This document shows, piece after piece, positions 16,959-26,728 of a stretch of 64,000 nt of DNA; within the stretch, counting starts at the first letter, position 1, and each line of letters starts with the position of its first letter. The notes under the pieces were generated by a model, which made no database searches, was not told the DNA's origin, and saw only the letters and a program-made list of their open reading frames with translations. The translations under genes and the position numbers were made by a program. This DNA is from Proteiniphilum saccharofermentans (GTDB taxonomy: Bacteria; Bacteroidota; Bacteroidia; Bacteroidales; Dysgonomonadaceae). The stretch lies in NCBI RefSeq assembly GCF_900095135.1, contig NZ_LT605205.1, forward strand, positions 434,001 to 498,000. Reading direction: 5' to 3'.

Positions 16959-18671
16959 TTAATGAACAGGGAGTGTGATAATTTGTTTGTATTTCAGTAA
17001 TGTTTCTAATAATTTGGGGTAGCTTATATCCTGTATTTTTTTATTCTCATCTATGGCCTGAGAAGCAGCCATGGCTGCTGATTGTCCAAGTATCATAAAC
17101 ACCGGTTCCATGCGAAGTGAACCAAAGGCTATATGTGAAGCACTCAGGCAAACAGGAACCAAAAGGTTTGAACATTCATCCTTTCGGGGTATAATTGAGC
17201 GATAACTTACAGGATAGGGAGGATATCCCCTGGCTTCCACATTCCCTTCATTTTGCACAAAACCGTTCACATCCACATATCTTTGCACATGATGGGAATC
17301 CATCCCATATCCGGCCATGGCAATAGGATCTTCTGCTACTTCAATACCCTCACAGTTTTTCTGTGTCATTACGTAATCACTAACCATACGCCTTGCTTCC
17401 CGGATATACAGCTGGCGTGTCCAGTTGTCCTCATTTTCAGTGTATTCATCTTTGCATACTCCCCATTGAGACACAACATCTCTTACTTTCTGGGGAATGC
17501 GTGGGTGATAGGCAAGTGTCCACATTAACCCTTTCTGATAGTTTAGATGTTCTTCAACGATCTTGTCTCGTTCCTCATAACTTGCTTCAGGATAAGCATG
17601 ATTTTGTCCGATGAAATCTGTTGAAAACCCTTTCTGATTATTTGTATCCGTTTTTCTGTTTGGCATGGGGGTATTGATCCAGGGTACCAAGGGATCACCG
17701 TAGGAGTACATCTCTTCTATAGGTCCTTCAGCCGCTTCATAATTTCGAAAAAGTAGTTCATAATTCAACTCATTATAATTTTCAGGCTTTTTGAAAGGAA
17801 TCCGATTATCAGGATGGTCTGTAAGTGTCATTCTAAAGCAGTAAGCCTGGATTTTATTATCTCCTTCTCCGTCAATACCCGGCGGATCACTAGATATGTA
17901 TGGGAGTAAGCCACTGTCCGGATTTCCTTTAATAACATACGGATCAACCCTGTTAATGAAATTATGGTGTAATGCATTGTGAGATATTCTATTACCTATT
18001 GTCTTGTTGATCTTATCCAATTGTACTCCGTTGAGGGTTTCGCCATACAATTTATTGGATTCTCTTCCTATTATATAACTGACTCCGGCAGAAGCCATGA
18101 GATCGCCTTCATATGAAGCATCTATAAACATCTTTCCTTTATAGACCTCACCTGATTCCATTGTAATTTCTGTTATGAAGGTTCCTCCTTTTTTTACACC
18201 CCCATTGCGAAGTAAACGTTTGTTGTAAACCAGGTCGATTGACTCGTTCTTTATCATTTCTTTATAGACCTGTAATGCTACAGATGGTTCGAAAGTCCAC
18301 ATGGCATCATCATTTTGATCCCTGTTTCTCGATTCTGAATAGTCTGCTTTATCCTGTCGTGTCCAGTTTTCAGGATTGTCGTAATACTTTTTGATATTTT
18401 GATAAAATTCACGAGAAATTCCTCCTATGGCTATTTTACTCCCAATATCAGTAGCTCCCAACCCCCCTGTAGTCAATCCGCCTATTCTGTTTGTTGGTTC
18501 AATGAGCAAAACAGTTTTGTTCATTCGTGAGCATTGAATAGCTGCGGAGATCCCGGACGAAGTTCCTCCATAAATAACTACATCATATTTTTTTTGCTTT
18601 ATATCTCCAAAAGAATTCATTATAATGCAAAAAGTAAAAAAAATCGTTACAATTATTTTTTTTCTATCCAT
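16959..18671 (-). CDS. Secreted FAD-dependent oxidoreductase
   Basis: This 570-residue protein has an N-terminal signal peptide (residues about 6-23). The FAD/NAD dinucleotide-binding motif YGGTSSGISAA follows, then a flavoprotein strand VLLIEPTNRIGGLTTGG and a later MFIDASYEGDLMA. It matches the Bacteroidota 'FAD-dependent oxidoreductase' group often encoded in polysaccharide loci beside SusC/SusD and DUF1080 genes. An exported enzyme of this type could oxidise sugar hydroxyls and create keto-sugars; this is inferred. It lies downstream of susD and a decayed DUF1080 gene. Confidence 0.8.
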   Translation of the reverse strand: MDRKKIIVTIFFTFCIIMNSFGDIKQKKYDVVIYGGTSSGISAAIQCSRMNKTVLLIEPTNRIGGLTTGGLGATDIGSKIAIGGISREFYQNIKKYYDNPENWTRQDKADYSESRNRDQNDDAMWTFEPSVALQVYKEMIKNESIDLVYNKRLLRNGGVKKGGTFITEITMESGEVYKGKMFIDASYEGDLMASAGVSYIIGRESNKLYGETLNGVQLDKINKTIGNRISHNALHHNFINRVDPYVIKGNPDSGLLPYISSDPPGIDGEGDNKIQAYCFRMTLTDHPDNRIPFKKPENYNELNYELLFRNYEAAEGPIEEMYSYGDPLVPWINTPMPNRKTDTNNQKGFSTDFIGQNHAYPEASYEERDKIVEEHLNYQKGLMWTLAYHPRIPQKVRDVVSQWGVCKDEYTENEDNWTRQLYIREARRMVSDYVMTQKNCEGIEVAEDPIAMAGYGMDSHHVQRYVDVNGFVQNEGNVEARGYPPYPVSYRSIIPRKDECSNLLVPVCLSASHIAFGSLRMEPVFMILGQSAAMAASQAIDENKKIQDISYPKLLETLLKYKQIITLPVH

Positions 18672-18706
18672 CTTTATATTTATGATTAGGATCTGTTTAA
18701 TTAAAT

Positions 18707-18858
18707 TTACTTTAACTCTTTAATACGTATGTTTCTGAATTCAATTCCGGGACGTGCCCTAACAAACCGATATGTCCGGTTTTATTCAGCACTCCGGGAT
18801 GATCAAGTTTATTTATTGTTCCGTTTTAGGCACCAGCAGTAAGCATAAATTTTTTCAT
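18707..18858 (-). pseudogene. Remnant of DUF1080 (3-keto-disaccharide hydrolase-like) gene
   Basis: Reading from the ATG at 18858 gives MKKFMLTAGA and then a stop. The same frame continues as LDHPGVLNKTGHIGLLGH, typical of the C-terminal end of DUF1080 proteins. One missing base near GGGCAC/CGTCCC then shifts the frame, after which it reads PGIEFRNIRIKELK and a stop, matching the family terminus. The body of the gene (more than 200 codons) has been deleted between the leader and the tail. It lies 7 nt after susD, the usual place for such a gene. DUF1080 enzymes cleave 3-keto-glycosides, so loss would impair that step. Confidence 0.7.
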
Positions 18859-18865
18859 TTTATTC

Positions 18866-20539
18866 TTAGTAGTTTGGATTCTGCGTCATATTAGGATTTG
18901 CCTGCATTTCGGTTTCAGGTATGGGCCATAAATAGTCACGTGAAGCATTGAAGTGTCTTTCATCTACCAGACGCATTTTATAGTCAACTGATTCTCCGGG
19001 TGAGGCTATGACTGATTGATCGTAATACGAGTTGCCATATTCATCCATATGTGGTATTCCAGGATACGTTTTCTTCATTCTTCCCAGAAGTGGCTCATTT
19101 AATACTTTCTCTGCCATTTTCCATCTTCTTATATCGAATAGCCTCAATCCTTCACCTGCAAATTCAACTTTTCTTTCTCTACAAATTATCTGGAACAGTT
19201 CTTGAGGGTCTGTAGTGGTTACATGAGGCATATTGACTGATTCTCTACTTCTGATTTTATTGATCGCATCCAATACGGACTGATCAATCTGACCAGCTTT
19301 GATCTTTGCTTCAGCGTAAGTGAGTAATACTTCTGCATACCGGATGAGAATAGGATTTGTATCGGAATTATTTGGATCCGCGGCGTCTTCAAGATTACAA
19401 TATTTCCTGAAACACAAGCCAGTCCATGTTCCATACGCATTGGTTACTTCCAGATTGTTTACACGGGTATTGTTCCGGTAATTCCAGATAAGCACACTAT
19501 CACCGTGGGTTTCAAATTGATATCCCAGGAACACTGATCCAGGTACTGCTAGCGTATATTCTAATCTGGGATCCCTGTTTTGATAGGGATTCATTGGGTC
19601 ATATAAGGGAGATTTGTCAATGGGAAGTCCGTCAATACACTCAAAGGCATCCTGCAGTTGATATGCCGGTTTTTTGTTTGTATACCCTCCTGCTGTTCTG
19701 GAGCCCAACTGACGATAGGTGGGGTGTACCATATATGGTTTCAAATATTGCACTGATAAGATAATCTCCTTGGAACTCTCTCCTGCGAGGGTGAATAGTT
19801 TTGAAAAATCCTTTTCAATTATATATTGCTCACCTTCCATGCTTATCACTTTCGATGAAGCATCAATGGCATCGTTCCACTTTTCATTGTATAGTGCAGT
19901 CCTGGCCTTTAATGCTAATGCTGCACCCTTGGCTATTTTTCCTGACAGGGGGTTGTTTTCTTCCGGCAGATATTGGACTATTTCGGTGAGCTCGCTCAAA
20001 ATAAAATCTACCACTTGCGATTTTGGTGTTCTCGCTTCCTGCGATGTGACTGTCAGTACTTTTGTAATCAGTGGCACATCTCCATACAACTCCGTTAAAT
20101 AGGAATAATAGAGTGCCCTTAGAAATCTTGCTTCAGACTTGAGTCTGTTAAAGATCACCGGATCCACATTTGTCTCTCCATTATGCATATTGTTGATGAA
20201 ATAATTACAATAAGCAATTCCATCATAGAATGAAGCCCAGTAGTCCCTTATAATATCCACTGTAGGAGTTGCAGCACCCTGAGGTAACGTGTGAAGTCCG
20301 TAGGCGTTTCTTTCGTAGCCTATATCCGTTGCATAATCAAAAGCAAGGTTAAATGGTAACCCCCAATAGGTAAGCCATAAGGGATTGTAACATGAAATAA
20401 CCCCCATTTCCATTTCTTTCTGGTTCGATAAGAATGTAGCATTTGAAGGGGCATCCATAGGGTATCTGTCGAGAAAGTCTGAACAAGAAACGTGCAGTGT
20501 TATCAACAGAAGAACCAATATATAATTTCTATTTTTCAT
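18866..20539 (-). CDS. SusD/RagB-family glycan-binding lipoprotein
   Basis: This 557-residue lipoprotein has a signal peptide with the lipobox HVSC at residue 19, followed by SDFLDRYP, the classic mature start of SusD proteins. The TPR-rich N-terminal part contains LKSEARFLRALYYSYLTELYGDVPLI. The C-terminal part contains LRLFDIRRW and ends with PNMTQNPNY. SusD caps the SusC barrel at the outer-membrane surface and captures the glycan. It follows susC by 23 nt. Substrate identity cannot be read from the sequence, but the nagAB genes suggest an amino-sugar-containing glycan. Confidence 0.93.
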   Translation of the reverse strand: MKNRNYILVLLLITLHVSCSDFLDRYPMDAPSNATFLSNQKEMEMGVISCYNPLWLTYWGLPFNLAFDYATDIGYERNAYGLHTLPQGAATPTVDIIRDYWASFYDGIAYCNYFINNMHNGETNVDPVIFNRLKSEARFLRALYYSYLTELYGDVPLITKVLTVTSQEARTPKSQVVDFILSELTEIVQYLPEENNPLSGKIAKGAALALKARTALYNEKWNDAIDASSKVISMEGEQYIIEKDFSKLFTLAGESSKEIILSVQYLKPYMVHPTYRQLGSRTAGGYTNKKPAYQLQDAFECIDGLPIDKSPLYDPMNPYQNRDPRLEYTLAVPGSVFLGYQFETHGDSVLIWNYRNNTRVNNLEVTNAYGTWTGLCFRKYCNLEDAADPNNSDTNPILIRYAEVLLTYAEAKIKAGQIDQSVLDAINKIRSRESVNMPHVTTTDPQELFQIICRERKVEFAGEGLRLFDIRRWKMAEKVLNEPLLGRMKKTYPGIPHMDEYGNSYYDQSVIASPGESVDYKMRLVDERHFNASRDYLWPIPETEMQANPNMTQNPNY

Positions 20540-20562
20540 TGTTTTTTAGTTTTAATTCGATT

Positions 20563-23500
20563 TTAAAAAGAAATTTCTACCCCAAAAGTGAAATTTTTCA
20601 CCATTGGATAATAAGCGGCGCTGGTAACATTGTTGGTATTTTCCACATCATACCCATCCCAGAAATTATCGAATGTAAGCAGGTTATCTCCATTCGCGTA
20701 TACTCTGATATTATTTATTGACATTTTCTTTGAAAAATGCTGTGGCAGAGTATATCCGATCTGGAGATTTTTAAGTCTCATGTATGAGGCATCTTTCAGC
20801 CAGAATGAAGAGTATTGCGTATTATTGGTTCCGTTAAAATATAATCTGGGAAAGCTGGCTTCAGTATTCTCTGGTGTCCAGTAATCCTTGTGCATTTCCA
20901 ATGCGGTTCCTCCTACATAGAATGGCTGGATGGCCTGACCGCCGAGATAGCCTTTGAGTTTTCCAATACCCTGGATAAGAAAGCTGAGGTCAAAACCTTT
21001 GTATTCACCGTAAAAATTCAATCCGTAGGTAAAACGTGGTATAGAACTTCCGATGACTACCTTATCTGCATCATTGATGATGCCGTCTCCCGAATCAGGA
21101 ATACCATCTCCATCAGTATCTACGGTGAGTTGATCTTTATATTTTATATCTCCTCTGCCAAATCCGGCAAATTGAGTCGCGTGTTTATATTTGCCTTCAG
21201 TATCATAATCAGAGTCCTGGATATAACCATCAGCCTCAAACCCGTAAAAAGATCTAAATGGATGGCCTTCTCTGTTAGCAATAAGCGAGGTTTGATCCTG
21301 TCCCTTTAAATCGAGAATTTTATTTTGCACGTCTGAAAGGTTGAAACTCATTTTGTAATTAAATGGGCCTGCATTATCCCGATACGTTACAGAGACATCC
21401 CATCCTTTGTTTTCCATTACGCCTGCATTTTGGTAAGGTGCACCGAATCCAATCGTAGGGGGAATATCGAGCCTGAGAAGGATATCATGGGTTTTCCTGT
21501 AATAATAGTCAGCAACTACATCCAATTTATTCCCAAAGCCAAGGTCCACTCCTACACCTGTCATTCTGGTTGTCTCCCAAATTAATTCTTCATTTACAAG
21601 GGTAGAGATTCCTGCGCCGTCAATCACTGTATTATTGCTTACATAGGGAAAATCCATGGAGATCGTCTGATAAGAAGGATAATACCCTCCTACGTTTTGA
21701 TTGCCAAGTTCGCCCCACGATGCTCTCACCTTAAAGTTACTGATGGTTTGAACGAGAGTTTGCCAAAAATCCTCTTCTGAGACCCTCCATCCTGCAGAAA
21801 ATGAAGGGAAGAACCCCCATCGGTTTGCTTTTGCAAAGCGGGAAGTACCATCATATCGCATATTAGCTTCCAACAAGTATTTGCCTGCGTAATCGTAGTT
21901 CAGGCGTCCGAAGTAAGAGCGAAGTGCAATTTCGCTTTCAGATCCGTTTGCTTTCTGAATTTCTTCACTTCCGGCATTCAATACAGTATATTGAGGAAAC
22001 TGAAATCCTTCCCTATAACCGGAATGCCATTTGACTCTGGTACTCTCCTGTTGATAACCCAATAAAAGCTTGAAATTGTTTTGGTGAAAACTTTTCGATG
22101 CTGTTCCGGTTGCAGTAAGAAGATGAGTCAGCCCCATATCGGTTTTTTCTGTCAGTTCGGAGTTGGTTGGTTGAGTAAATGCCTGTGAGCCGTCAGAGTA
22201 AAAAGTAGTTATGGCTTTGTTGAATGCAGATGTAAATAATGCATAGTAATTAGGATTGTAATTACCTTGGAATACCAACCAGTCTGCAGGCTTATAGGTG
22301 AGTCCCAGATTTAGTGTCGCAGATGGATTCTCAGTATGCTTTAATCCTCCATCTATTGCCATTGCCCTGGCATTTAATCCGTTATATGCGTATCCCCAGT
22401 CCCCGTTTGAAAATTGCATTGGAAAAATTGCCGGGGTGCGGAATGAATAATGGACGATGGATCCTACACCCTGATTGGGCTCTTTTCGTTTACCCATGGC
22501 AAGATGTGCGTCGATTTGTGTTGCTATCTTACGTGATACATCCATATCCATATTCACGCGTAATGTATATCGGTTATATTTTGTATTGGGTATAATCCCA
22601 TTTTGATCATAATACCCGATATTGACAATTGTCCTTATGCGATTGGATCCTCCACTGAGGGTCAGAAAATGATTGTGAGAAAATCCTGATTCCGTTAAAA
22701 CCTCATTAAACCAATCCACATTGGGATAGGCATCCGGATCAATGTGCATATTATTCTTGTAGTTTTGGATGTATGCATCATCGAATGTGGGGTTGGTGCC
22801 GGCATTTTTCTGTGCAATTGAAAGCATTTCCATATGATCGATCGCATTTACTTTCTTTGGCAAAGTTGTGGGCTGCTGAAATCCCATATATCCATTATAA
22901 GTAACAATAAATTTGTCTGCCTGTGCCCTTTTAGTGGTGATGAGAATTACACCGTTTGCAGCCCTTGTCCCATAAATGGCGGCCGATGCTGCGTCCTTCA
23001 GTACTGAGATAGATTCAATCATTGCTGGATCAATGTTGTTAATACCCATTTCTACCCCGTCTACCAATATCAGCGGATTGTTTTCTCCCAACGTCGTAAT
23101 CCCCCGGATCCTGAGAGTTCCTCCATCGGCCCCCGGTTGTCCTGAAGATTGTGTGACGGTTAGTCCCGGTACAATTCCTTGTAAGGCCATTGATGTTTGG
23201 CCGACCTTACGTTTAGATATTTCCTGTAGGTCCACACTCACCACAGAACCGGTGAGGTTCGCTTTCTTTTGTGTTCCATAACCAACCACTACCACTTCTT
23301 CCAATCCTTTCAGATCCTCTTGCAGTGTTACGTCAATTTTATTCTTTCCTGAGGTATTTATATTCACCGATAAATAACCGATATATGATATTTGCAGCGA
23401 AGAATTTTCATCAACCTCTAAGGTGAAATTTCCGTCAATATCCGTGACTGTACCATTGGTTGTACCCTTCTCCATGATATTGGCTCCTATTACCGGCTCA

Positions 23501-23937
23501 CCGTTCTCATCCGTCACTTTTCCTGAGACCTGCCTCTTCTGCTGCTGGATCTCTTTCGTGAAATTTTCTTGTTTCGGCGCTTTTGAAATATAAACCTGCC
23601 TGTCGGATACTTTGTAAATGTTATCGGTTCCGGCAAACAATTTATCCAGCACCTCACTAATGGTTTCTTCCTTCACATTGATTGATACTACCCGTTCCGG
23701 ATCCAACGTGTCCCTATTGTACAGGAATATATATTCACTGTGTTTCTCTATCTCTGTAAAAACTTCCCGAACAGTTCTGTTCTTTAGCTTCAGACTGAGG
23801 GTTGTAGCCTGTGAATAGCTATTGCCGGCGTAACTGATACTTATTCCTATGGCAAGGAACAGTGTGATTAACTTCATAATTCTAAAAGTTTTCCGAGTAT
23901 TAGCGTCTTTTATGAGAATACTAACTTTTTTTGTCAT
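20563..23937 (-). CDS. SusC/RagA TonB-dependent transporter with N-terminal signalling domain
   Basis: The 1124-residue protein has a long leader with the signal peptide near residues 21-43. A secretin/TonB short N-terminal (STN) domain spans about 45-115 (LKNRTVREVFTEIEKHSEYIF region). A CarboxypepD_reg-like domain follows (GEPVIGANIMEKGTTNGTVT), then the plug (EEVVVVGYGTQKKANLTGSV) and the 22-strand barrel, ending in FTFGVEISF. The STN domain passes a ligand signal to the FecR/ECF-sigma pair encoded just upstream, so this transporter should self-regulate. I keep the early ATG because an extended leader before MKL is usual in this family. Confidence 0.93.
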   Translation of the reverse strand: MTKKVSILIKDANTRKTFRIMKLITLFLAIGISISYAGNSYSQATTLSLKLKNRTVREVFTEIEKHSEYIFLYNRDTLDPERVVSINVKEETISEVLDKLFAGTDNIYKVSDRQVYISKAPKQENFTKEIQQQKRQVSGKVTDENGEPVIGANIMEKGTTNGTVTDIDGNFTLEVDENSSLQISYIGYLSVNINTSGKNKIDVTLQEDLKGLEEVVVVGYGTQKKANLTGSVVSVDLQEISKRKVGQTSMALQGIVPGLTVTQSSGQPGADGGTLRIRGITTLGENNPLILVDGVEMGINNIDPAMIESISVLKDAASAAIYGTRAANGVILITTKRAQADKFIVTYNGYMGFQQPTTLPKKVNAIDHMEMLSIAQKNAGTNPTFDDAYIQNYKNNMHIDPDAYPNVDWFNEVLTESGFSHNHFLTLSGGSNRIRTIVNIGYYDQNGIIPNTKYNRYTLRVNMDMDVSRKIATQIDAHLAMGKRKEPNQGVGSIVHYSFRTPAIFPMQFSNGDWGYAYNGLNARAMAIDGGLKHTENPSATLNLGLTYKPADWLVFQGNYNPNYYALFTSAFNKAITTFYSDGSQAFTQPTNSELTEKTDMGLTHLLTATGTASKSFHQNNFKLLLGYQQESTRVKWHSGYREGFQFPQYTVLNAGSEEIQKANGSESEIALRSYFGRLNYDYAGKYLLEANMRYDGTSRFAKANRWGFFPSFSAGWRVSEEDFWQTLVQTISNFKVRASWGELGNQNVGGYYPSYQTISMDFPYVSNNTVIDGAGISTLVNEELIWETTRMTGVGVDLGFGNKLDVVADYYYRKTHDILLRLDIPPTIGFGAPYQNAGVMENKGWDVSVTYRDNAGPFNYKMSFNLSDVQNKILDLKGQDQTSLIANREGHPFRSFYGFEADGYIQDSDYDTEGKYKHATQFAGFGRGDIKYKDQLTVDTDGDGIPDSGDGIINDADKVVIGSSIPRFTYGLNFYGEYKGFDLSFLIQGIGKLKGYLGGQAIQPFYVGGTALEMHKDYWTPENTEASFPRLYFNGTNNTQYSSFWLKDASYMRLKNLQIGYTLPQHFSKKMSINNIRVYANGDNLLTFDNFWDGYDVENTNNVTSAAYYPMVKNFTFGVEISF

Positions 23938-23994
23938 ATATTTGTCATGATTTTAAAGGGTTGAACTTTTTGTTTGCTTACTTTTTGAAATCCC

Positions 23995-24028
23995 GGATCG
24001 GATGGTGTTTGGCGATGTCGTCCGATCC
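23995..24028. terminator. Hairpin between FecR and SusC genes
   Basis: GGATCGGA (23995-24002) pairs with TCCGATCC (24021-24028), followed by six T on the plus strand. In the transcribed (minus) direction the T-run precedes the stem. It may limit read-through from fecR into susC or act as a leader structure of susC. Confidence 0.35.
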
Positions 24029-24135
24029 TTTTTTACTGTTATCCTGTATCTTTCATTGTTAAATATTTTTTAAGTTTGTACTAAATAGATTATAAAAACC
24101 AAATTATTATACACCGATTGCCTAACAAGGGTACT

Positions 24136-25314
24136 CTATTTGATTCTTACCTTATATATTCCATTTTCATGCTCAATTTCTATCGGGAAAGAGAAGGTTA
24201 GGCCGTTAAGCACTTCCCCCAGGTCATTCTTCAAATCAACTTTCCCTGAACACCGCTGATTGACAATATTTTCATCGTAAATGATCTCTTCTCCATAGTA
24301 ACGGGATAGCTTGGTCATCAAGATATCAAGCCTCTCGTCTTCAGCGTAAAGAATTCCATGGATCCATGAAATGTATTTCTCCACTTCAATTTTTGTTACC
24401 GATGTTTGTCCGTCTTTATATTGATACATCAGTGAAGGTGTCAGCTCCGTCTTTGACCTGTTTTTGCCGGATGCTATCTGTACCGCTCCCGTAGCGAGTA
24501 CAACCTGTGTCTCATGGTCTTCTTCATAGGCCATCACATTGAATTTTGTACCCAACACCCTGATTTCTATATCATTTGTTTTTACTATAAATGGTCTATC
24601 GGGATCAGTTGCCACATCGAGAAACGCTTCTCCGTTTACGTATATTTCGCGTATATTTCCTGTGAACCGGTTAGGGTAAACGACTTTTGAGCCGGAATTT
24701 ACATGTAATGTTGTCCCGTCGGATAAAGTTAACCGTGATCTTTTTCCTTTGGGAATAATGAGTTGGTTATACTCCGGCGTGTTCACTTCTGCTACTGATT
24801 TTCCCGTTATCTGGATGCTGTCGGGATTGTAAGAAATCGAAGGTTCTTTTTCTTCTATCCTGATTATCTTTTCGGAGGAAACAAAAAGTTGAATGTCCTC
24901 CGAAGATGAGTCTGCTGAAAGCGGATTGGCTTCCACGAATTCCAACAATCCGGATTCCTGTTTCTCAGAATGTTGATAGATTTGGGTAACGGCAAACAAG
25001 AGCAGGAACGAAGCCGCAGCAAAAGAAAGCCATGTATATAGTTTCCGCCGTCTTTTGTGCTGATGTATGCGTTGATAAAAAACGTTGTGATGAGTTTCTA
25101 TTGCCTCGGGTGCAAGGGAATAATGATTCAGCCGGATTTGGGTACTGTATAAAGAGATGGCTTTCTCTATTGAAGAATTTAGTTCCGGATTTTTTTCCAT
25201 CACATTTTTCCAATAGGCATTATCATCCTCTTCTTTGAAGAAATTCCACCTTAGGAAGTCTTCATCTTTAAGAAAGTCGATAGCCCTGTATCCCTGATAT
25301 TTATTCTTCCGCAT
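24136..25314 (-). CDS. FecR-family anti-sigma factor
   Basis: The 392-residue protein has a cytoplasmic N-terminal segment (1-90) and one membrane helix (about 92-112, LYTWLSFAAASFLLLFAV). A periplasmic FecR domain follows (LTLSDGTTLHVNSGSKVVYP, then GEAFLDVATDPDRPFIV), with a C-terminal DUF4974-like domain (LDILMTKLSRYYGEEI). It holds the ECF sigma factor until SusC's signalling domain contacts its periplasmic part. It would normally be encoded directly after the sigma gene, but here a 1.3-kb insertion sequence separates them. Confidence 0.93.
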   Translation of the reverse strand: MRKNKYQGYRAIDFLKDEDFLRWNFFKEEDDNAYWKNVMEKNPELNSSIEKAISLYSTQIRLNHYSLAPEAIETHHNVFYQRIHQHKRRRKLYTWLSFAAASFLLLFAVTQIYQHSEKQESGLLEFVEANPLSADSSSEDIQLFVSSEKIIRIEEKEPSISYNPDSIQITGKSVAEVNTPEYNQLIIPKGKRSRLTLSDGTTLHVNSGSKVVYPNRFTGNIREIYVNGEAFLDVATDPDRPFIVKTNDIEIRVLGTKFNVMAYEEDHETQVVLATGAVQIASGKNRSKTELTPSLMYQYKDGQTSVTKIEVEKYISWIHGILYAEDERLDILMTKLSRYYGEEIIYDENIVNQRCSGKVDLKNDLGEVLNGLTFSFPIEIEHENGIYKVRIK

Positions 25315-25385
25315 TTATTATTCGTCCTATAGCCTGTTTCATTAGATACGAACATCTCTCTTTTTTGTGAGCATTTTTTATAAGA

Positions 25386-25394
25386 AAATCGCTT
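25386..25394. repeat. Left target-site duplication of the insertion sequence
   Basis: AAATCGCTT here is repeated exactly at 26706-26714, directly flanking the insertion sequence. Confidence 0.75.
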
Positions 25395-26705
25395 CATTAG
25401 TGGGCACTTAAATAAAAAAATAGTTCTTTGAAATCTTTTGTAGATCGCAGTTTTGAGAAATTTTAGTTGTGTGACGATTTGAAATGCGATGATTATATTT
25501 TACTTTGCCCAAAAGTAAAAATCATGAATCAAGGCAAATATATTTTCGCACAGCTTACAGAATTTCTACCACGTAGGGTGTTTGACCATATCGTATCCAG
25601 GCACGATGGAAACAAGAAAGTCCGAAGTTTCACCTGCTGGAACCAGATGCTATGCATGATCTTTGGACAATTGACAGCCCGTGACAGTATGCGGGACTTG
25701 ATGTTGAGCTTGGAAGCCCATCAATCCAAATATTACCATTTGGGACTGGGGGCAAGCGTAACCCGGACAAATCTGGGCAAAGCCAATCGTAACCGTAGCT
25801 ATAAAATCTTTGAGGATTTTGCCTATGTGATGATGGACAAGGCCCGTCAAAGTCATTACAGGGAGGACTTTGAAGTCAAGGTGGACGGGAACGTCTATGC
25901 CTTTGACTCCTCCACCATCGACCTGTGCCTGAGTGTCTTCTGGTGGGCGGAGTTCCGCAAGCACAAGGGAGGCATCAAGTTGCATACATTGTATGACCTG
26001 AAGACTTCCATTCCGACTTTCGTGTTGATCACCAGCGCAAAGGTCAATGATATGAACGCGATGGATTATCTTCATTATGAATCCGGGAGCTTTTATATCT
26101 TCGACCGCGGATACGTGGACTTTGACAGGTTGTACCGGGTGAATGAATCCGAAGCCTGGTTTGTCACGCGGGCCAAGAAGAACTTCAAGTTCCGCAGGAT
26201 GTATTCCCGGGAAGTTGACAAGTCGACGGGCGTGCAATGCGACCAGATCGGGAAACTGGAGGGATTCTACCAGCAAAAGGACTATCCCGGCAAACTGCGC
26301 AGAATCAAGTATCACGACGTGGAACTGGGCAGGACTTCGTTTTTATAACCAATAACATGGACTTGACGGCCGTCGAGATAGCGCTACTGTATAAAAAACG
26401 CTGGATGGTTGAGTTGTTCTTCAAATGGATAAAACAACACCTGAAAGTAAAAAGCTTCTGGGGAACGACCATCAACGCCGTTAAAATCCAATTATATTGT
26501 GCTATCATCGCTTACTGTCTGGTAGCCTCGATTGGTTACGAATTGAAAGTTGAGCGTCCAATCTACGAAATTCTGCAAATACTCAGCATCTCCCTACTGG
26601 ACAAAACTCCTATAAGAGAGATACTTACGAATTGCGATTACAAAAATGTCAAAGAGCTCGATTATAAACAATTAAAAATCAACTGGATCTAAGTGTCCAG
26701 TAGTG
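25395..26705 (+). mobile_element. IS4-family-type insertion sequence (1311 bp)
   Basis: Imperfect terminal inverted repeats match at 13 of 16 positions: CATTAGTGGGCACTTA at the left end and TAAGTGTCCAGTAGTG at the right end. They enclose a single transposase gene, and a perfect 9-bp direct repeat flanks the element. The right terminal repeat overlaps the transposase stop codon. The element lies between the ECF sigma and FecR genes in the opposite orientation. Removing it would leave a sigma-fecR spacer of about 94 nt. A preserved target duplication suggests a fairly recent insertion. Confidence 0.85.
25524..26692 (+). pseudogene. IS4-type transposase, split by one frameshift
   Basis: The N-terminal part (MNQGKYIFAQLTEFLPRR through the DDE aspartates in YAFDSSTIDL and YIFDRGYVD) runs to a stop at 26346. 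The C-terminal part with the YREK signature (LYKKRWMVELFFKWIKQH) continues in the -1 frame to 26692. The break is at a run of five T (26340-26344); six T would give one continuous protein of about 390 residues reading RTSFFITNN. A one-base deletion is simplest. Ribosomal slippage at TTTTTA is a less likely alternative. Without the shift the catalytic Asp and Glu residues are on separate polypeptides, so the enzyme is probably inactive. Confidence 0.85.
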
Positions 26706-26714
26706 AAATCGCTT
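26706..26714. repeat. Right target-site duplication of the insertion sequence
   Basis: AAATCGCTT, an exact copy of 25386-25394. Confidence 0.75.
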
Positions 26715-26728
26715 ATTTAAAAGATAAT

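Noticed and set aside
25650-26315. 221-codon open frame antisense to the transposase
   Set aside because: It overlaps the clear transposase on the other strand, has no recognisable domain, and its composition looks like a mirror of the transposase codons.
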